Position numbers and translations under genes: made by a program | From: Priapulus caudatus | Taxonomy: Eukaryota; Priapulida; Priapulimorpha; Priapulimorphida; Priapulidae | Reading direction: 5' to 3' | DNA length: 21,557 nucleotides | Assembly: GCF_000485595.1 (NCBI RefSeq) | Contig: NW_014577138.1 | Coordinates: forward strand, 33,086-54,642 | Notes under the pieces: model-generated | Databases searched by the model: none | Seen by the model: the letters and a program-made list of their open reading frames with translations, nothing else | What the model was told of the DNA's origin: nothing | Part shown: piece after piece, positions 20,162 through 21,557 of the stretch | How positions within the stretch are numbered: the stretch's first letter is position 1 | Layout of the letters: each line of letters begins with the position of its first letter

Positions 20162-21121
20162 CTGGATACAAGGCACCAGAATATTCAGTCGCTGCTTAAA
20201 TTTAAGCTCTGCCTAAGGTTCAAGACATCTTAAATCTCCTAAGTTATTCATCGTTTAAAAAATAGGTTCCTCAGTCATTGCAAAACTTAACTAAGATGTC
20301 TTAAATTGACTTTAAGATGGCCTCAGACCTTATAATCGCTGCCATTTCTTAATTTTCCTCCACTTCAAAGTCCATGACTGTTGAAAATAAACAAAACACT
20401 TGCTAAATGTTTGTGTTTTGGCTTAAGTAGGTCAGTTGTTGATATGCACTCAGTCAACCTTTAAAAAGATACATTTGAGTAATTTTCTCATTGGAAATGA
20501 CAAATGTTGTTGTAAACTTGTAATTAACTTTGTTGTGAGCTAGCAGACAACTTGTGTGTCACTGTGTGTAGACAGACTGCAGGGTGCGAAATTCACGCGA
20601 GTCCAGAGTCAAATACTCCGTGATTTACTGTCGGACTCCCAGATTTGACATAAGCAGGAGTCCGTGTGACTCCCTGAAAAGTCTGCTATACTAACTAGTT
20701 CGTTCCAGAACACGGCCTCCTTATTATTCCCACGCGAAATTACCGTATTTTTTTCAGCAATGTCCAAAGAAAATTGGGTAGATATGCAACCGCATGAATC
20801 TTCAAAATAAGCACATGTATGCGTTTAGTTTTGAACTTCAGACTGCGGACTACCTTGTTCAAAAGTTAATTTCTACCCCAGAGACTGATAGTGTCTTTTG
20901 ACACTGTTTGTGCTTTGAAAACACCAAACAGATTTGATGGAATAAAGGTTAATCATTAGGTCTGAATTTTGGGGATTTTGTGGCTGAGTTTAGGCTCTGA
21001 ATCGAATATCTTAATTTTAAGACGAGCTTTAAGCAAGGTCTGAGGTCGCTTTTAAAAGTTAAAACAAAGTTTGGCAGATATGTCTTAACTTTAAGATCCT
21101 AGATAGAAATAAAAACTATAT
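20162..21121. other. Non-coding part of the right duplicate
   Basis: Probable intron of the minus-strand gene ending at 19977. It repeats 13976-14926. GGCCTCAGACCTTATAATCG (about 20313) and AAGGTCTGAGGTCGC (about 21036) are loosely inverted and may mark an old inverted-repeat element. No exon was recognised. Confidence 0.35.
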
Positions 21122-21136
21122 GTGACTGACGTGACA
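21122..21136 (+). repeat. GTGACTGACGTGACA motif
   Basis: Right-duplicate counterpart of 14927-14941. Confidence 0.7.
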
Positions 21137-21166
21137 CACCTCAAAAATTGTGACAGATGTGACACT

Positions 21167-21181
21167 GTGACTGGCGTGACA
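21167..21181 (+). repeat. GTGACTGGCGTGACA motif variant
   Basis: Right-duplicate counterpart of 14971-14985. Confidence 0.65.
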
Positions 21182-21503
21182 GTTTTCAGTAGCATACTGT
21201 GTCCTGTCCTGATCATAATTAAAGCTTTTGTTTATTCACTCTGGTAGCTTATGGTCATTACTAAGAGAATCACGAGTATCTTCAATGAAAGTGTCAATGA
21301 CACTGTAGCTCACCACAAAAAAAGGACACAAATGAGTGAGTAAGAAGAAGTCAGTTTTAATAGAGCAACCATCGACGTACATTATAGAAACGATTGCCAT
21401 CTGTATATCGCAATAATAATTTATAAACCAAAATGAATCACAATTTGTGACTGTAGATGGCGCTATACCCGCTTTGTAGCGATGGCGTTTGAAATAAGGC
21501 AGT

Positions 21504-21557
21504 GGCTACGGGTACGCCAGCCGTATCTTAATGTCTCGAGGCTACGGGTACGCCAGC
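21504..21557. repeat. Start of a 36-bp tandem repeat at the window edge
   Basis: GGCTACGGGTACGCCAGC occurs at 21504-21521 and again at 21540-21557, separated by CGTATCTTAATGTCTCGA, giving a 36-bp period. The window ends exactly after the second copy, so the array length is unknown. Confidence 0.65.

Larger units (their letters stand above)
19363..21497. repeat. 2.1 kb duplicated segment, right copy
   Basis: Direct repeat of 13187-15302 at an offset near 6.2 kb. It begins within a short remnant of the ACGC tract and so lacks most of the microsatellite element. This copy keeps the ENOPH1-like exon open. It ends at GAAATAA, 7 bp before the 36-bp tandem repeat. Confidence 0.9.

Noticed and set aside
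20313-21050. Inverted-repeat transposon inside the 2.1 kb duplicate
   Set aside because: CCTCAGACCTT and its complement are present with loosely similar flanks, but the arms do not align well enough to set ends or a target duplication.

Overview
The window reads as nuclear DNA of an invertebrate animal, probably marine (a sponge, mollusc or cnidarian is plausible, but the sequence does not settle it). It is AT-rich. The coding exons are short, carry canonical GT/AG splice sites and encode animal signalling proteins. Most of the rest is decayed transposons, short inverted-repeat elements (MITEs), microsatellites and repeats with GACGGACG-type tracts. There are no bacterial operons, no CRISPR array and no rRNA.

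Layout. (1) 1-2260: a complete two-exon G-protein gamma subunit gene on the plus strand, with a 1.5 kb intron holding a dead LINE 3' end and a MITE. (2) 2373-2460: a possible orphan exon, then about 3 kb in which I recognise nothing. (3) 5980-11804: three minus-strand exons of an ARF6-type small GTPase. Each is intact, but they lie in the order 3-2-4 along the direction of transcription, and exon 1 is not in the window. They are separated by copies of one dispersed repeat, called R1 here (copies A, D, C and B at about 6685, 9091, 10112/10921 and 16071). (4) 12615-13300: an inverted-repeat element with a 72-bp near-perfect palindrome and a long ACGC microsatellite. (5) 13187-15302 and 19363-21497: two copies of a 2.1 kb segment, each with the last coding exon of a minus-strand gene, perhaps enolase-phosphatase. 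The exon is open in the right copy and has two 1-bp deletions in the left copy. (6) 15550-18384: a second repeat type (R2), a CT-rich microsatellite, and R1 copy B, which contains a 509-bp MITE flanked by TTAA. (7) 21504-21557: the start of a 36-bp tandem repeat at the window edge.

The G gamma subunit and ARF6 both act in signalling and trafficking at the cytoplasmic face of membranes, but nothing suggests the genes are co-regulated. The main results are the scrambled ARF6 exon order, which may be real or an assembly mis-order through R1; the R1/R2 elements, which share a 3' hairpin plus GAGYTAAAA ending; the internally inverted modules in R1 copy A; the 2.1 kb duplication with many single-base indels; and a recurring 15-bp motif, GTGACTGACGTGACA. 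I found no convincing new defence or enzymatic system.
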